Below are positions 42,701 through 51,187 of a DNA stretch of 64,000 bases, in pieces. This DNA is from an uncultured Bacteroides sp. (GTDB taxonomy: Bacteria > Bacteroidota > Bacteroidia > Bacteroidales > Bacteroidaceae). Where the stretch lies: assembly GCF_963677685.1 (NCBI RefSeq), contig NZ_OY782186.1, positions 620,001 through 684,000 of the forward strand, written 5' to 3'. The position numbers were made by a program, and so were the translations under genes. The notes under the pieces are model-generated. The model was given only the letters and a program-made list of their open reading frames with translations. It had not been told where the DNA came from and did not search any database. Position 1 is the first letter of the stretch. Every line of letters begins with the position of its first letter.

Positions 42701-42981
42701 CTGTGATTTTTGCCGAAAGTCCGGATTATTATTATGGGAGTTATTCGGTGTATTCTTATGCGGACATTAATGTATTGGATGCTTCCAATATTCGTTTAAG
42801 CAACATTTCTTTGTCTTATCGATTGCCACAGACTATTTGCCAGAAATTATTCTTAAAGAATGCCCGCCTCCAGTTTAATGTGGAGAATCTTTATACTTTC
42901 GCATTTGAGAAAAAAGCGAAATATTTATTGGGGGGATATAACTCGCCTAACTATGTATGGGGACTTTATTTGAACTTTTAA
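39718..42981 (+). CDS. SusC-like TonB-dependent outer-membrane transporter
   Basis: A 1087-residue outer-membrane receptor with signal peptide (ending VSAQ, about 25). A CarboxypepD_reg-like domain follows (about 35-110; RGIVSDMQGEPLVGATVKL), then the Plug with the SusC signature DEVVVTGYQT and ISIYGARAANGVVVIVTKK-like VLKDAAATSIYGARAANG, then a 22-strand barrel ending in an aromatic residue (GLYLNF). It imports a bulky ligand with SusD using TonB energy. The start is the ATG at 39718; the upstream TTG adds three residues. The partner TlpA gene and lack of glycosidases suggest a ligand other than a common polysaccharide, but this is uncertain. Confidence 0.94.
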   Translation: MKKKCFVLCSMLLILFSATYEVSAQNVGKASGITIRGIVSDMQGEPLVGATVKLMGLNTSGTITDVDGKYSISVSSESSVLEFSFIGFVKRKIEVGKNRTLNVVLKTDNQLLDEVVVTGYQTISKERATGAFSKVSGKVLQEQRLNSLSTLLEGRVAGYANGLVRGTTTMNGVTNPLYVIDGFPVESTRYTPQGNLVENIPDLNMEDIESITVLKDAAATSIYGARAANGVVVIVTKKVAKGKTEVSFSSTLTFSPYSFYKDRLTNSADIIDLEKEWADKNPNLQGNNAETYAANLLKYRVYTNQGITAILNSYAGNITQEEMNSTLNALSGKGYNYYDDVKKYAKTNPFYQQYNLSIGNATEKNNFKVSLTYKNNQYENKYSDRSSFGLNITNSTEITNWLRLDVGSYTKYTNATTQTYDPLSPGYTYMPYDGLVDAEGNPYTSTAESRYSQDIVNRINTYGLYSMDITPLDEIGRNLGKEKNFLNRSFVKFNVKLTDWLKYETMFQYEYGVDRYNKLSDKESYSVRAKVNGLATATTDGKVTYNLPYGDINYDRRQYSSAYDFRQQLNLNKSFGDKHDLIMILGSEIRSTKLEYKDETQYGYDPEMLTYTPIDAASLLKTYNGLMGGYFYSSDLSYRKEKVDRFVSFYGNAAYTYDSKYTASGSLRWDRSNLWGTNSKYQNKPIWSVGTSWNINKESFFHVSWVDMLKLRLSYGIGGNVAKDAAPYLTAYYSANSNVGGTQGTVGTRPNPELSWEKTRTVNVGFDFSLLRNRLNGSVEYYDKKGSDLLANANGVPTEGFGYSTYKINNGEMTNRGVELTLSGDVIRTKDFLWNVNLMYSYNKNKVTYVNVEAPVYYLQLDYPSAYPRIGNPYNSIYGYKWAGLNEKGLPQVYDENGEKTTTQPASLDAIHDLGSTVPSHTGSLGSSLQYKNWQMSFMLIYQLGHKIRNTDLPYLQSNYNRSLGQYMTSIGVVNKDIKNRWKAAGDEAHTDVPAVIFAESPDYYYGSYSVYSYADINVLDASNIRLSNISLSYRLPQTICQKLFLKNARLQFNVENLYTFAFEKKAKYLLGGYNSPNYVWGLYLNF

Positions 42982-42999
42982 TATTGAAGCAGTAACATT

Positions 43000-44415
43000 A
43001 TGAAAACTAAAATATTAACATCTACGTTTTGGATCTTTTTTATTGTGATAAGCGTACTTTTCTCTTCTTGTGACGGTTTTTTAAGTACCATGCCTAAAGG
43101 AGCAAAAACTCCTTCTACTCTAGCTGATTATGAAGCTTTTATCAGGAATGAATATACAACTCAGTGTACAGATATAATGCAAGCTGTTTTATTGCTTAAC
43201 GATAAGTTTGAAACTGCATCTAACTACAACTACTATCCACTTCGCAAAGCGAATTACTTTTGGGATGAGTCTGCTAATCGGATAGAATTGAATAATACTG
43301 ATGAATTTACTTATTATAATGGATATGCGGCTATTTCTAGTTGTAATCTTATTATAGAAAATGTACCGTCTGTAACAGGAGCGACTGATGCTCAGAAAAA
43401 TGAATTGATAGCGCAGGCTAAAGTTATCAGGACAGTGGTTTACTTTGTTTTGGCAAATTATTATGCGGATACATATGATGAAGCTACTGCTGCTACAAAA
43501 TTATCCGTTCCTTTGATTGAAAGTGCTGACTTGAATGCATCATATAAACAAGTAACTATACAGGAGATTTATAACTATATGCTTAAAAATCTCGAAGAGG
43601 CTTTGCCGTATCTTCCTCATGAGGGTGCAACCGCGTTACACCCTACAATTGGCGCAGCATATGCCATGTATGCTCGTATCTATTTAGAAATGGGCAATTA
43701 TGACTTAGCTTTGCAGAATGCGAATAAAGCGCTGGCTGAAAATAGTGCTTTATATGATTGGACGCTTTATTATCAGACAAATAAAACTCAGATAGAGAAT
43801 GCAAATGATTATACTGCTACTACCTCTCCTATGGGGATTGATAATGTGGAAAATTACTATTTTCGTCATGGTACTACTTATTATGCTAGTTCAGAATCAA
43901 AGATTCAGGTTGATAGAAGGAACCGTTTTGAAGAAGGTGATGCTCGCATGGCGGCTCGTTGGAAGCTTAAAACGGTTGGTACGGACACTTATTATACAAG
44001 TACTTTAGTTGGGCTATTTAACTATGGTGGGCTTACTACAACAGAGGTATATCTCATTAAAGCTGAGTGCTTGGCTCGTGATGGGAAGTATGGTGATGCA
44101 ATGGATGTGCTAAACACCGTTCGCCAAAAACGTATTCTTCCAAATGTTTATCAGCCCTTAACTGCTTCTACCGAGGAGCAAGCAATTAATTATATTCGCC
44201 GTACAAAAGATAACGAATTGATTTTCTCAATTGTGCCTTTTGCTGATGCTCGACGTTTTAATAAAGAGACTAAATATGCTCGCACGTTGAGCAAAGTGGT
44301 GGATGGTACTACGTACACGCTTACTCCCAATTCACATCTATGGACTATGCCTTTCCCTATGGGAGCTACAAATAATCCGGGTAATGGCACTATTATTCAA
44401 AATGTTGATAAATAA
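43000..44415 (+). CDS. SusD/RagB-like ligand-binding lipoprotein
   Basis: A 471-residue surface lipoprotein (lipobox LFSSC at about 21-25, then DGFLSTMPKG typical of SusD-like N-termini). It has the TPR-containing SusD fold, seen in LIIENVPSVTGATDAQKNEL, AQAKVIRTVVYFVLANYYAD and the C-terminal ARRFNKETKYART, then LWTMPFPMGATNNPG. It caps the SusC transporter and captures the ligand. It lies 18 bases after the susC-like gene. It is on the shorter side for the family. Confidence 0.92.
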   Translation: MKTKILTSTFWIFFIVISVLFSSCDGFLSTMPKGAKTPSTLADYEAFIRNEYTTQCTDIMQAVLLLNDKFETASNYNYYPLRKANYFWDESANRIELNNTDEFTYYNGYAAISSCNLIIENVPSVTGATDAQKNELIAQAKVIRTVVYFVLANYYADTYDEATAATKLSVPLIESADLNASYKQVTIQEIYNYMLKNLEEALPYLPHEGATALHPTIGAAYAMYARIYLEMGNYDLALQNANKALAENSALYDWTLYYQTNKTQIENANDYTATTSPMGIDNVENYYFRHGTTYYASSESKIQVDRRNRFEEGDARMAARWKLKTVGTDTYYTSTLVGLFNYGGLTTTEVYLIKAECLARDGKYGDAMDVLNTVRQKRILPNVYQPLTASTEEQAINYIRRTKDNELIFSIVPFADARRFNKETKYARTLSKVVDGTTYTLTPNSHLWTMPFPMGATNNPGNGTIIQNVDK

Positions 44416-44428
44416 CTAACAAATATTA

Positions 44429-45607
44429 ATGATGAAAATTAAAATGTTTTGCGGAGCACTAGCTCTCGCTCTTTCTTTCTCTTCGTGTGATCAAAATTCT
44501 AATGAGGGATACTCCATTGAAGGACAATTGAATGGACTTACTGAAGGAACATCTTTGGAGCTATTACCAGGTGCTACTCATAAAAACGAAAAACCTATTG
44601 CTATTTCAAAAATTGGAGCCGATGGAACTTTTTCTTTTAAAGGGAGTGTTCCCACTCCTCGTATGTTTTATCTTCATGTAGCTGATTCTCGTGGTGTTTG
44701 TAAATTAGTGATAGGCAGTGGGCAGGTTAAGGTCGAGGGTACGGTCACTGTAGAGAATAACCAAGACGCAAAATTCTATGACTTTTCTAAAGTAACTGTT
44801 ACGGGGAGTGCTGTTAATGATGAATATTTGAAAAAGATAGCTCCTCATGCTGCTCTTGACACTGTTTATGCAAACTATCATAAGAAGTATGAAGCTGTGA
44901 ATAAAGCAATGCAAGAGGCTCGTCAAGCAGAGAATAAGACAGCATATGACTCAATTGCTGCTTCACCTTCCGGACAAGCATTTAGGCATGCAGAGAAGGC
45001 TTTTTTTGATTCTGTGACATCTATCTCAAATGGCATTATTTTGGATAATAAAGACTCATGGTGGGGGCCTTTCTTGATGATGGACATCATGAATTATCTC
45101 ACAAAAAGTGAAATTGCGATCTATGACAAGTTCTCTCCAGATGCTAAGGAAAGTTATTATGGGAAGTTGGTCAAAGAGGAACTTTTTCCAGAAGGTTTTA
45201 TAGGTAAGAAGGCTCCTGACTTCGTTGTTGTTGATGATCAAGGAAAAGAGTTGAGATCCTCGGCACTGATGAAAGGCAAGAAATATATTTTAGTTGATTT
45301 TTGGGCTTCCTGGTGTCATCCTTGTCGTAAGGAAATTCCGAATTTAAAGAATTTATATGGGAAGTATGCTTCAAAGGGATTGCAGATTATTAGTATTTCT
45401 ATAGATAAAAAAGAGGCTGACTGGAGAAAAGCAATGGATGAAGAAAAGCTTCCTTGGCTTAGCTTCTTGGATAAGAAAAATGTAGCAGAGCTTTATAAAG
45501 TGAAACTAATCCCAGCTATTTTTTTGATAAATGATCAGGGAGTAGTCGTAAGCGATAAATTACGTGGAGAGGAGCTTGCTGCCAAACTTGAGGAATTGTT
45601 TCGTTAA
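44429..45607 (+). CDS. DUF4369/TlpA-type thiol-disulfide oxidoreductase lipoprotein
   Basis: A 392-residue protein with a lipobox (LSFSSC at about 20). The N-terminal DUF4369 domain (about 25-125; YSIEGQLNGLTEGTSLELLP) is followed by a helical linker and a C-terminal AhpC-TSA/thioredoxin domain (about 250-392) with the redox motif WASWCHPCRKEIPNL. It is likely a periplasmic disulfide reductase or isomerase. It begins 13 bases after the SusD-like gene, so the transporter and the redox protein form one operon. A terminator follows. Confidence 0.9.
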   Translation: MMKIKMFCGALALALSFSSCDQNSNEGYSIEGQLNGLTEGTSLELLPGATHKNEKPIAISKIGADGTFSFKGSVPTPRMFYLHVADSRGVCKLVIGSGQVKVEGTVTVENNQDAKFYDFSKVTVTGSAVNDEYLKKIAPHAALDTVYANYHKKYEAVNKAMQEARQAENKTAYDSIAASPSGQAFRHAEKAFFDSVTSISNGIILDNKDSWWGPFLMMDIMNYLTKSEIAIYDKFSPDAKESYYGKLVKEELFPEGFIGKKAPDFVVVDDQGKELRSSALMKGKKYILVDFWASWCHPCRKEIPNLKNLYGKYASKGLQIISISIDKKEADWRKAMDEEKLPWLSFLDKKNVAELYKVKLIPAIFLINDQGVVVSDKLRGEELAAKLEELFR

Positions 45608-45680
45608 TTTTTGCTAGCGTCATTTGAAACGCTCTCTCTAACAATTAATAAATCATTGCGGGAAGGGTCTGTGATGTTTA

Positions 45681-45715
45681 GTCGAGGCGGATAACATCCG
45701 CCTCGACTTCGTTTT
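45681..45715 (+). terminator. Terminator of the SusCD-TlpA operon
   Basis: GTCGAGGCGGAT (45681-45692) pairs perfectly with ATCCGCCTCGAC (45696-45707) around a 3-base loop, followed by a T-rich tract. Confidence 0.85.
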
Positions 45716-46116
45716 ATACTCCTTTTGCTTTTAATCTACTTGCAATCAGCTGATAATAACCTTTCAAATTATTTTTTAATTTCATTTCCGAAGTAAGCGA
45801 GTTATGAAAGTGTTTTGGCTTGGGGATGATGAATGCCACAAATTAATGATCTCCACTCAGCAATGTTTATTAAGGATACTATAATATCAATAATTGGAAT
45901 GATCTTGTTCTTTTTTCTGCTTTTTAAATAACTGTGCAAAATTAGATAAAATAGACTATTAATGTATTGAATGGGGCTTAAATCCTCTTGAGTGAAGAGA
46001 CGTTTCTTTTATGAAAGATTTTTTGAGAGGTATAACGAAATTAGCGACTAACGATAAATAATTTGGAAAAACTATTTAATTTCGCTAGCCGCTAATGAGA
46101 CACACATATAAATAAT
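45716..46116. other. Intergenic region between convergent operons
   Basis: About 400 bases with no supported gene. An imperfect inverted repeat at 46040-46054 and 46082-46096 (ATTAGCGACTAACGA against TCGCTAGCCGCTAAT) could end the minus-strand TolC transcript, though no U-run follows. A 22-codon hydrophobic ORF (45863-45931) is present without promoter support. Confidence 0.4.
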
Positions 46117-47460
46117 TTATTGAATAGGATTGCCTTTATAAAAGTCAAGAATTTTGGTTCGAAACATGTATTCATATTTTGCTTGAAGACGATCCGATAT
46201 AGCTTTCATTAAATTCAGCTTCGCTTCATTGTATTGTACGGCTGTTGCTTTTCCATTCTCAAATTTTTCAGTCATTAACTTGAATGACTCTTTGTTTGCT
46301 TCAACGGCAGCGCTACTAGAGTTGTATTTGCTTTCTGCAGCTACAGCGTTATACCACGCTTGTTGAATTTCCTTGTATAGCGTTTTCTTTGCATTATCAA
46401 GTTGCAGAGCATAATTTGCCTGTTGTAGGCGAGCTGTACGTACACGATTACGAGTTTCAAAGCGATTGAATAGCGGGATGCTAAGACTAAGGTTTAGCCT
46501 TTTTTTTAAATTATCATCTAATTGTTGCTTAAAAGTGTGACTAGAAGTAGCAGCAGAGTAGTGGTAGCTTGTGGTTATACTGCCGCCAAAAGATAATTGT
46601 GGATAATAACTGCTTTGAGCTATGCGAATGCTATTTTTGCTGCCATCTAGGCGGTACTGAGCAGCTAAAATGGCAGATTTGGTGCTTACTGCTATACTAA
46701 AGATCTCATCAGGGGGAGTGAGTGGGGTGAATGATGGTTCAACCTCTGGCGCTTCAATATCAAAATTGTCCATTGTGGGCAGTTCCAATAATTGACTGAG
46801 GTCTAATAGAGCCAGTTGATAATTATTATTAGCTTGTACGGCACTCATTTCGTCTTGAGCTACACGTGATCTAGCTTCAGCAACTTCTGCTGGTGATGCT
46901 TTGCCTACTTCGCTTAATCTTTGGCTACGCTCAAACTGCTCTTTGCTTAGGCTAACTTGGTCATCTGCTACTTTTTTGAGTTCTTTGTCATATAACACTT
47001 GTACAAAACTAGAAGCAATATTGACTGATAGATCTTCTTTCGCTTTTTCTAGGTCGGCCATTCCTGCTTTGAGGTTAAGCTTGGCTAGTTTGTATTGGTT
47101 AGGTATTTTGAAACCGGTAAAGAGTGGGACATCTGTGTTTAGTGAGAAATCATTGCCATGGCTACTCTGATTAACAAATACGTAGTTTGTCTTTCCTGTT
47201 TCTGGGTCTGGAGTAGGAATAGGATCCATTCCCCAGGTAAAACTTTGACCTGCACTTCCGTTTAAGTTAGGTAAACGAGCCCATTTAGCTGTACTTACAT
47301 CCACTTTGCTTTGGTCAGCAGTATTTTCAGACTGCTTTATTGTGATGTTGTGAGCAATCGCATAGTCTATGCATTGTCGTAGAGTCCAGGCAGTCTGTGC
47401 ATGCGAAGCTGCTGGGCATAGGCTGATTACTAGAATGATAGCTAATATATTTTTTTTCAT
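46117..47460 (-). CDS. TolC-family outer-membrane efflux protein
   Basis: A 447-residue outer-membrane factor with signal peptide (about 1-21, ending HAQT). Two OEP repeats carry the long coiled-coil helices of TolC (SLSKEQFERSQRLSEVGKAS, then LDLSQLLELP; and later SFKLMTEKFENGKATAVQYN, then EYMFRTKILDFYKG). It provides the exit duct for the ABC-type tripartite exporter in the same operon and is its last gene, 13 bases after the adaptor gene. Confidence 0.92.
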   Translation of the reverse strand: MKKNILAIILVISLCPAASHAQTAWTLRQCIDYAIAHNITIKQSENTADQSKVDVSTAKWARLPNLNGSAGQSFTWGMDPIPTPDPETGKTNYVFVNQSSHGNDFSLNTDVPLFTGFKIPNQYKLAKLNLKAGMADLEKAKEDLSVNIASSFVQVLYDKELKKVADDQVSLSKEQFERSQRLSEVGKASPAEVAEARSRVAQDEMSAVQANNNYQLALLDLSQLLELPTMDNFDIEAPEVEPSFTPLTPPDEIFSIAVSTKSAILAAQYRLDGSKNSIRIAQSSYYPQLSFGGSITTSYHYSAATSSHTFKQQLDDNLKKRLNLSLSIPLFNRFETRNRVRTARLQQANYALQLDNAKKTLYKEIQQAWYNAVAAESKYNSSSAAVEANKESFKLMTEKFENGKATAVQYNEAKLNLMKAISDRLQAKYEYMFRTKILDFYKGNPIQ

Positions 47461-47473
47461 ACCTTGTTAGTCT

Positions 47474-48586
47474 TTACTTTTTGTTTTTCTTGTCGCTCTT
47501 CTCAGCACCACGTACTTTTTCTTTAATGCTAAGACCTTTTTTAATTTCAAGTTTGATGCCATTACTTAGTCCGGCTGTTACCTGGCGGCGAACGAATTTT
47601 TGTTCTGGAACGCTATCTGTCATTACCCATACAAAAGTACTATCTCCTTTGAATTCTACAGTACTTTCAGGTATAGCTAACACTTTGTTGGCATGGGCTA
47701 GCGCTATTTCTGCATTGGCAGAATAGCCCGATCGTATTTCTACAGAGTCAGGTACATGTATCGCTGCTTTTATTTCAAATTGATTAGCACCATTTTCCTC
47801 TACCCCTTTCGGAGATATATATTCTAATATGGCGTCAAACTTGATGTTTTGTAAAGCACCTATTGTAAGTTTAATAGGCATTCCTTCATGTATACGTCCT
47901 ACTTCTGTTTCATCTATTTTACCTTTGAAAATTAAATCGTTCATGTTGGCAACTGTAGCAATGGTAGTACCATCATTGAAAGTGTTACTCATGATCACAG
48001 AATTTCCTGCTTTCACAGGTACGTCCAGTACAAGTCCGTCAATAGTAGAACGAATCATTGTATTACTATAAGCAGCTGTCTTTTTAGTGATACCTTCTTT
48101 TATAATATCAAGTGCGTCCTTTGCATTATCTCTTTCTTCTTTTGCTTTTTTGTAATCAACGTTACTTTTTTCATAATCTTCGCTGCTAATGAGCTTGTCT
48201 GCATATAGCTTTTTCATACGATTGTAATCAATCTGGCTTTGTTTGAGAGAAATCTCTGCAAGACGTACTCTACTTTCTGCGGTATTTAATTGTCCCAATT
48301 CCGGAATAACTTTAACTTTAGCAATAATCTCTCCTTTTTTAACCGTTTCCCCAGCCTCCTTGTATACTTCATCTATAATACCTGATATTTGAGGCTTGAT
48401 AAGAATTTCATCTCTAGGTTCTACTTTCCCTGTTGCAACTGTGGTTTTTTCAAGGTCAGTGATTTCCGGGGTTACAATTTCGTATTGTTTTACTGTCGGT
48501 TTTGATTTGCTGTATAGGAATGCAAAGGTTCCTATAAATATAACAGCTACTACGACCAATAATGCGATTTTTAGATACTTTTTCAT
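47474..48586 (-). CDS. Periplasmic adaptor (membrane-fusion protein) of an ABC exporter
   Basis: A 370-residue HlyD/MacA-like adaptor. It has one N-terminal membrane helix (IALLVVVAVIFIGTFAFLY), a lipoyl-like half motif (GKVEPRDEILIKPQISGIID and later IRSTIDGLVLDVPVKAGNSV), a coiled-coil hairpin (about 95-170), and beta-barrel and membrane-proximal domains. The tail is very basic (KSDKKNKK). It joins the ABC permeases to the TolC-type duct. It starts 64 bases after the second permease gene. Confidence 0.9.
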   Translation of the reverse strand: MKKYLKIALLVVVAVIFIGTFAFLYSKSKPTVKQYEIVTPEITDLEKTTVATGKVEPRDEILIKPQISGIIDEVYKEAGETVKKGEIIAKVKVIPELGQLNTAESRVRLAEISLKQSQIDYNRMKKLYADKLISSEDYEKSNVDYKKAKEERDNAKDALDIIKEGITKKTAAYSNTMIRSTIDGLVLDVPVKAGNSVIMSNTFNDGTTIATVANMNDLIFKGKIDETEVGRIHEGMPIKLTIGALQNIKFDAILEYISPKGVEENGANQFEIKAAIHVPDSVEIRSGYSANAEIALAHANKVLAIPESTVEFKGDSTFVWVMTDSVPEQKFVRRQVTAGLSNGIKLEIKKGLSIKEKVRGAEKSDKKNKK

Positions 48587-48650
48587 CGTTGCTTATTTTA
48601 TTAATTTATCATTTTTTTCTTTATTGTTTTTAGATCGGGTTTACCTCGGA

Positions 48651-49895
48651 TTATTCATCTCTGATGGCTTCTATTGGTTTGATAGCCATAGCTCTATATG
48701 CCGGAGCTAAACCAGCTAGCATACCGAGTGTCAATAGCAAAGCACAAGTCCCTATAGCCATCCAGAAACTTACTTGAAAGTGAGCATTGTATTTTCCAGA
48801 TGAGTTAATTCCTACTTCCGCAATCTGCAATACAAATACACCAAATGAGATTCCTGCCATACCTGCAATGGCAGTAAGCACCATACTTTCCGATAGGATC
48901 TGCTGCAAGATATCTTTGGGACGCGCACCGATAGCCCGCCTGATACCGATTTCGGTAGTACGTTCCTTAACGGTTACCATCATAATGTTACTAACTCCGA
49001 TAGCGCCGGCTAACAATGTTCCTAAGCCTACCATCCAGATTAACATACGGATACCTGAGAATAAATTATCTACCATTGAAAACATGGCTTCAGCATTTAA
49101 TAGCATAACCGCTTGTTTATCATCCGGATTGATATAGTGGGCTTTCTTGATCACAGCTTCTACTTGGTCTTGTAAATCGGTAATTTTAACTCCCGGTTTC
49201 GCTGTGATACAAGCTAAGTCGATGTTTTTCCCGAAATTGTATGCTTGCTGCATGGTGCTAAAAGGTAATACTATACTTTCAGAGGCTCTACCGTTGATAT
49301 TGATGTTTCCTTCTGATATACATACTCCTATAATGCGGTAGTATATTCCGTCTACTCGCAAAAATTGTCCGCATGGATTCTCTCCTTTACGAAAAAGTTC
49401 CTCGTACACGCGTTTGCCAATGCTGCAAACTTTGCGTCGCTCCACGATATCTATATCATTAATAAATCTTCCGTAAAGCATCTCTTGTGTTTCTATTTTT
49501 TCGTAGTCAGGATATAGTCCTTTTAGCATACAAGAACTTTTTTTATCTTGATATAGAGCCGTTGCTCCCCATTTGTTGATGGTTGGGGTGATAATATCTA
49601 TGTCCGAAACATTACGGCGCAAGCGAGTAATGTCGTTATTATCCAAACTCCAGTAACGTCCTTTGCGAAATCCTTTATAGGGTTTTCCTGTTTTTTGTGG
49701 CCACACAAAACAGGAGTTAGTGGCGAAACCTTCAAAATTGGCTTTCATCATGTCTTGCATTCCTTGTCCACCTCCGATGAGAGCTATTAACATAAATATC
49801 CCCCAAAACACACCGAAAGCAGTAAGTAGGCTTCTGGTTTTATTTCTTGTGATGGTGAGAAGTATCTCTTCCCATGTATCAATATCGTATTTCAT
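48651..49895 (-). CDS. MacB-type ABC permease (second copy)
   Basis: A 414-residue permease of the MacB/FtsX type, with an N-terminal helix (LLTAFGVFWGIFMLIALIGG), a large periplasmic MacB_PCD domain (about 45-250), and three C-terminal helices beginning after MIWMVGLGTLLAGAIGVSNI, with the cytoplasmic coupling motif VKERTTEIGIRRAIGARP. The C-terminus (GLAPAYRAMAIKPIEAIRDE) is canonical. It is similar to, but diverged from, the adjacent upstream permease, suggesting a heterodimer rather than the MacB homodimer. Confidence 0.92.
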   Translation of the reverse strand: MKYDIDTWEEILLTITRNKTRSLLTAFGVFWGIFMLIALIGGGQGMQDMMKANFEGFATNSCFVWPQKTGKPYKGFRKGRYWSLDNNDITRLRRNVSDIDIITPTINKWGATALYQDKKSSCMLKGLYPDYEKIETQEMLYGRFINDIDIVERRKVCSIGKRVYEELFRKGENPCGQFLRVDGIYYRIIGVCISEGNININGRASESIVLPFSTMQQAYNFGKNIDLACITAKPGVKITDLQDQVEAVIKKAHYINPDDKQAVMLLNAEAMFSMVDNLFSGIRMLIWMVGLGTLLAGAIGVSNIMMVTVKERTTEIGIRRAIGARPKDILQQILSESMVLTAIAGMAGISFGVFVLQIAEVGINSSGKYNAHFQVSFWMAIGTCALLLTLGMLAGLAPAYRAMAIKPIEAIRDE

Positions 49896-49915
49896 ATCTT
49901 GTCATTGAACTTTTA

Positions 49916-51172
49916 TTATTCTGCTCTTAATGCCTCAATAGGACGTATGCTCACCGCTTTGCGGGCAGGAAAAAAGCCTGCTAATGTACCTGCTATGATC
50001 AATGTGAGAGTAGCTTGGATTGCTATTTTTACGTCTACAGTGGGATTTAAAAAGACTGTCTCTTGAGCAATTCCAATATCCATCACCTGACTGCCTGATA
50101 CTGCGTTCATATACTCCGTGGCTCCAATGCCCGCTACCATACCGATATACCCGAAGATAGTAGTAATCACAACACTTTCAACAATAATAAGCCACAAAAT
50201 GGATGAAGGCTTAGCACCAAGTGCTTTTCGAATGCCAAACTCTCGAGTGCGTTCTTTGACGGTGATCAACATGATATTACTTACTCCAACAATACCACTA
50301 AGCAAAGTGAAAATACCAATAATCCAAATAGCTGTTCGAAGAATACTCGATGCCGTCTGTTGTTGTAGATAATTAGTAAGCCTGTTCCATATCCAGATAG
50401 CACTTTTGTCTAGCGGATCGAATCGATGGTGAGAACCGATCGCTTTACGATACTGCTTTTCAAAACTTTCATTTAATTTTTCTGTTTCTAGCCCTTTGGT
50501 AGTGAAAATCAAATTGTTGATTTTATCTCCTTTGTTATAGATGGTTTGCAGAGTGCTAAATGGTAAGTATGCTTCTCGGGCATCTCGGTCTCCTTGATCA
50601 GCATATAAGCCTATTACTTGGTAAGCAGTTCCGTTTCCTATAACAAATTTACCTATTGGATCTTCTCCTTTGGGGAATAGGACTTTGGCTGTTTTAGTGT
50701 GTAGAACGATTACCTTACGTCGTTCTTTAATATCCAATTCATTGATAAATCGTCCTTCTGTTGATTTTACAGGTTCTACTTCAGTATAGTTTGGAAAGAC
50801 CCCATTCAGAGTCATGCTAACGTATTCTGAACCTCTACTGAGCGTCACACTGCTCTGTCGTACCGTTGCTCCGGCACTAATTACATTTTTCGAAAATTTC
50901 CGGGTGGTAATTCCCAAATCTTTATTATCTAATTGTATTCGTCTTCCTACTTGTAGACCGTCAAATGATTTAGTTGTCGCTCCGGGATATATTTTAATCG
51001 AGTTCATAGCCATGCTTGAGGAAGATTCGTCAAAAGCATGTATGAGCCCATTCCCAGCTCCTAGTAACACTATGAGCATGAAAATGCCCCATGCTACGGC
51101 AAATCCGGTGAGGAATGTTCGCAGCTTATTGCGCCGTATTGTGCCGTATATCTCTTGCCAAATATCAATCAT
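49916..51172 (-). CDS. MacB-type ABC permease (first copy)
   Basis: A 418-residue permease with the same layout: helix (FLTGFAVAWGIFMLIVLLGA), periplasmic MacB_PCD domain, then three helices with GVSNIMLITVKERTREFGIRKALGAKPSS, shortened here to the motif VKERTREFGIRKALGAKP, and terminal PARKAVSIRPIEALRAE. It begins 15 bases after the ATPase gene and is 20 bases before the second permease. The separate ATPase differs from MacB, where both parts are fused. Confidence 0.92.
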   Translation of the reverse strand: MIDIWQEIYGTIRRNKLRTFLTGFAVAWGIFMLIVLLGAGNGLIHAFDESSSSMAMNSIKIYPGATTKSFDGLQVGRRIQLDNKDLGITTRKFSKNVISAGATVRQSSVTLSRGSEYVSMTLNGVFPNYTEVEPVKSTEGRFINELDIKERRKVIVLHTKTAKVLFPKGEDPIGKFVIGNGTAYQVIGLYADQGDRDAREAYLPFSTLQTIYNKGDKINNLIFTTKGLETEKLNESFEKQYRKAIGSHHRFDPLDKSAIWIWNRLTNYLQQQTASSILRTAIWIIGIFTLLSGIVGVSNIMLITVKERTREFGIRKALGAKPSSILWLIIVESVVITTIFGYIGMVAGIGATEYMNAVSGSQVMDIGIAQETVFLNPTVDVKIAIQATLTLIIAGTLAGFFPARKAVSIRPIEALRAE

Positions 51173-51187
51173 AATGTGGGTTTTATT

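Noticed and set aside
45863..45931. 22-codon hydrophobic peptide ORF (possible small toxin)
   Set aside because: No promoter element or antisense RNA structure is seen and the sequence is AT-rich, where short hydrophobic ORFs are expected.
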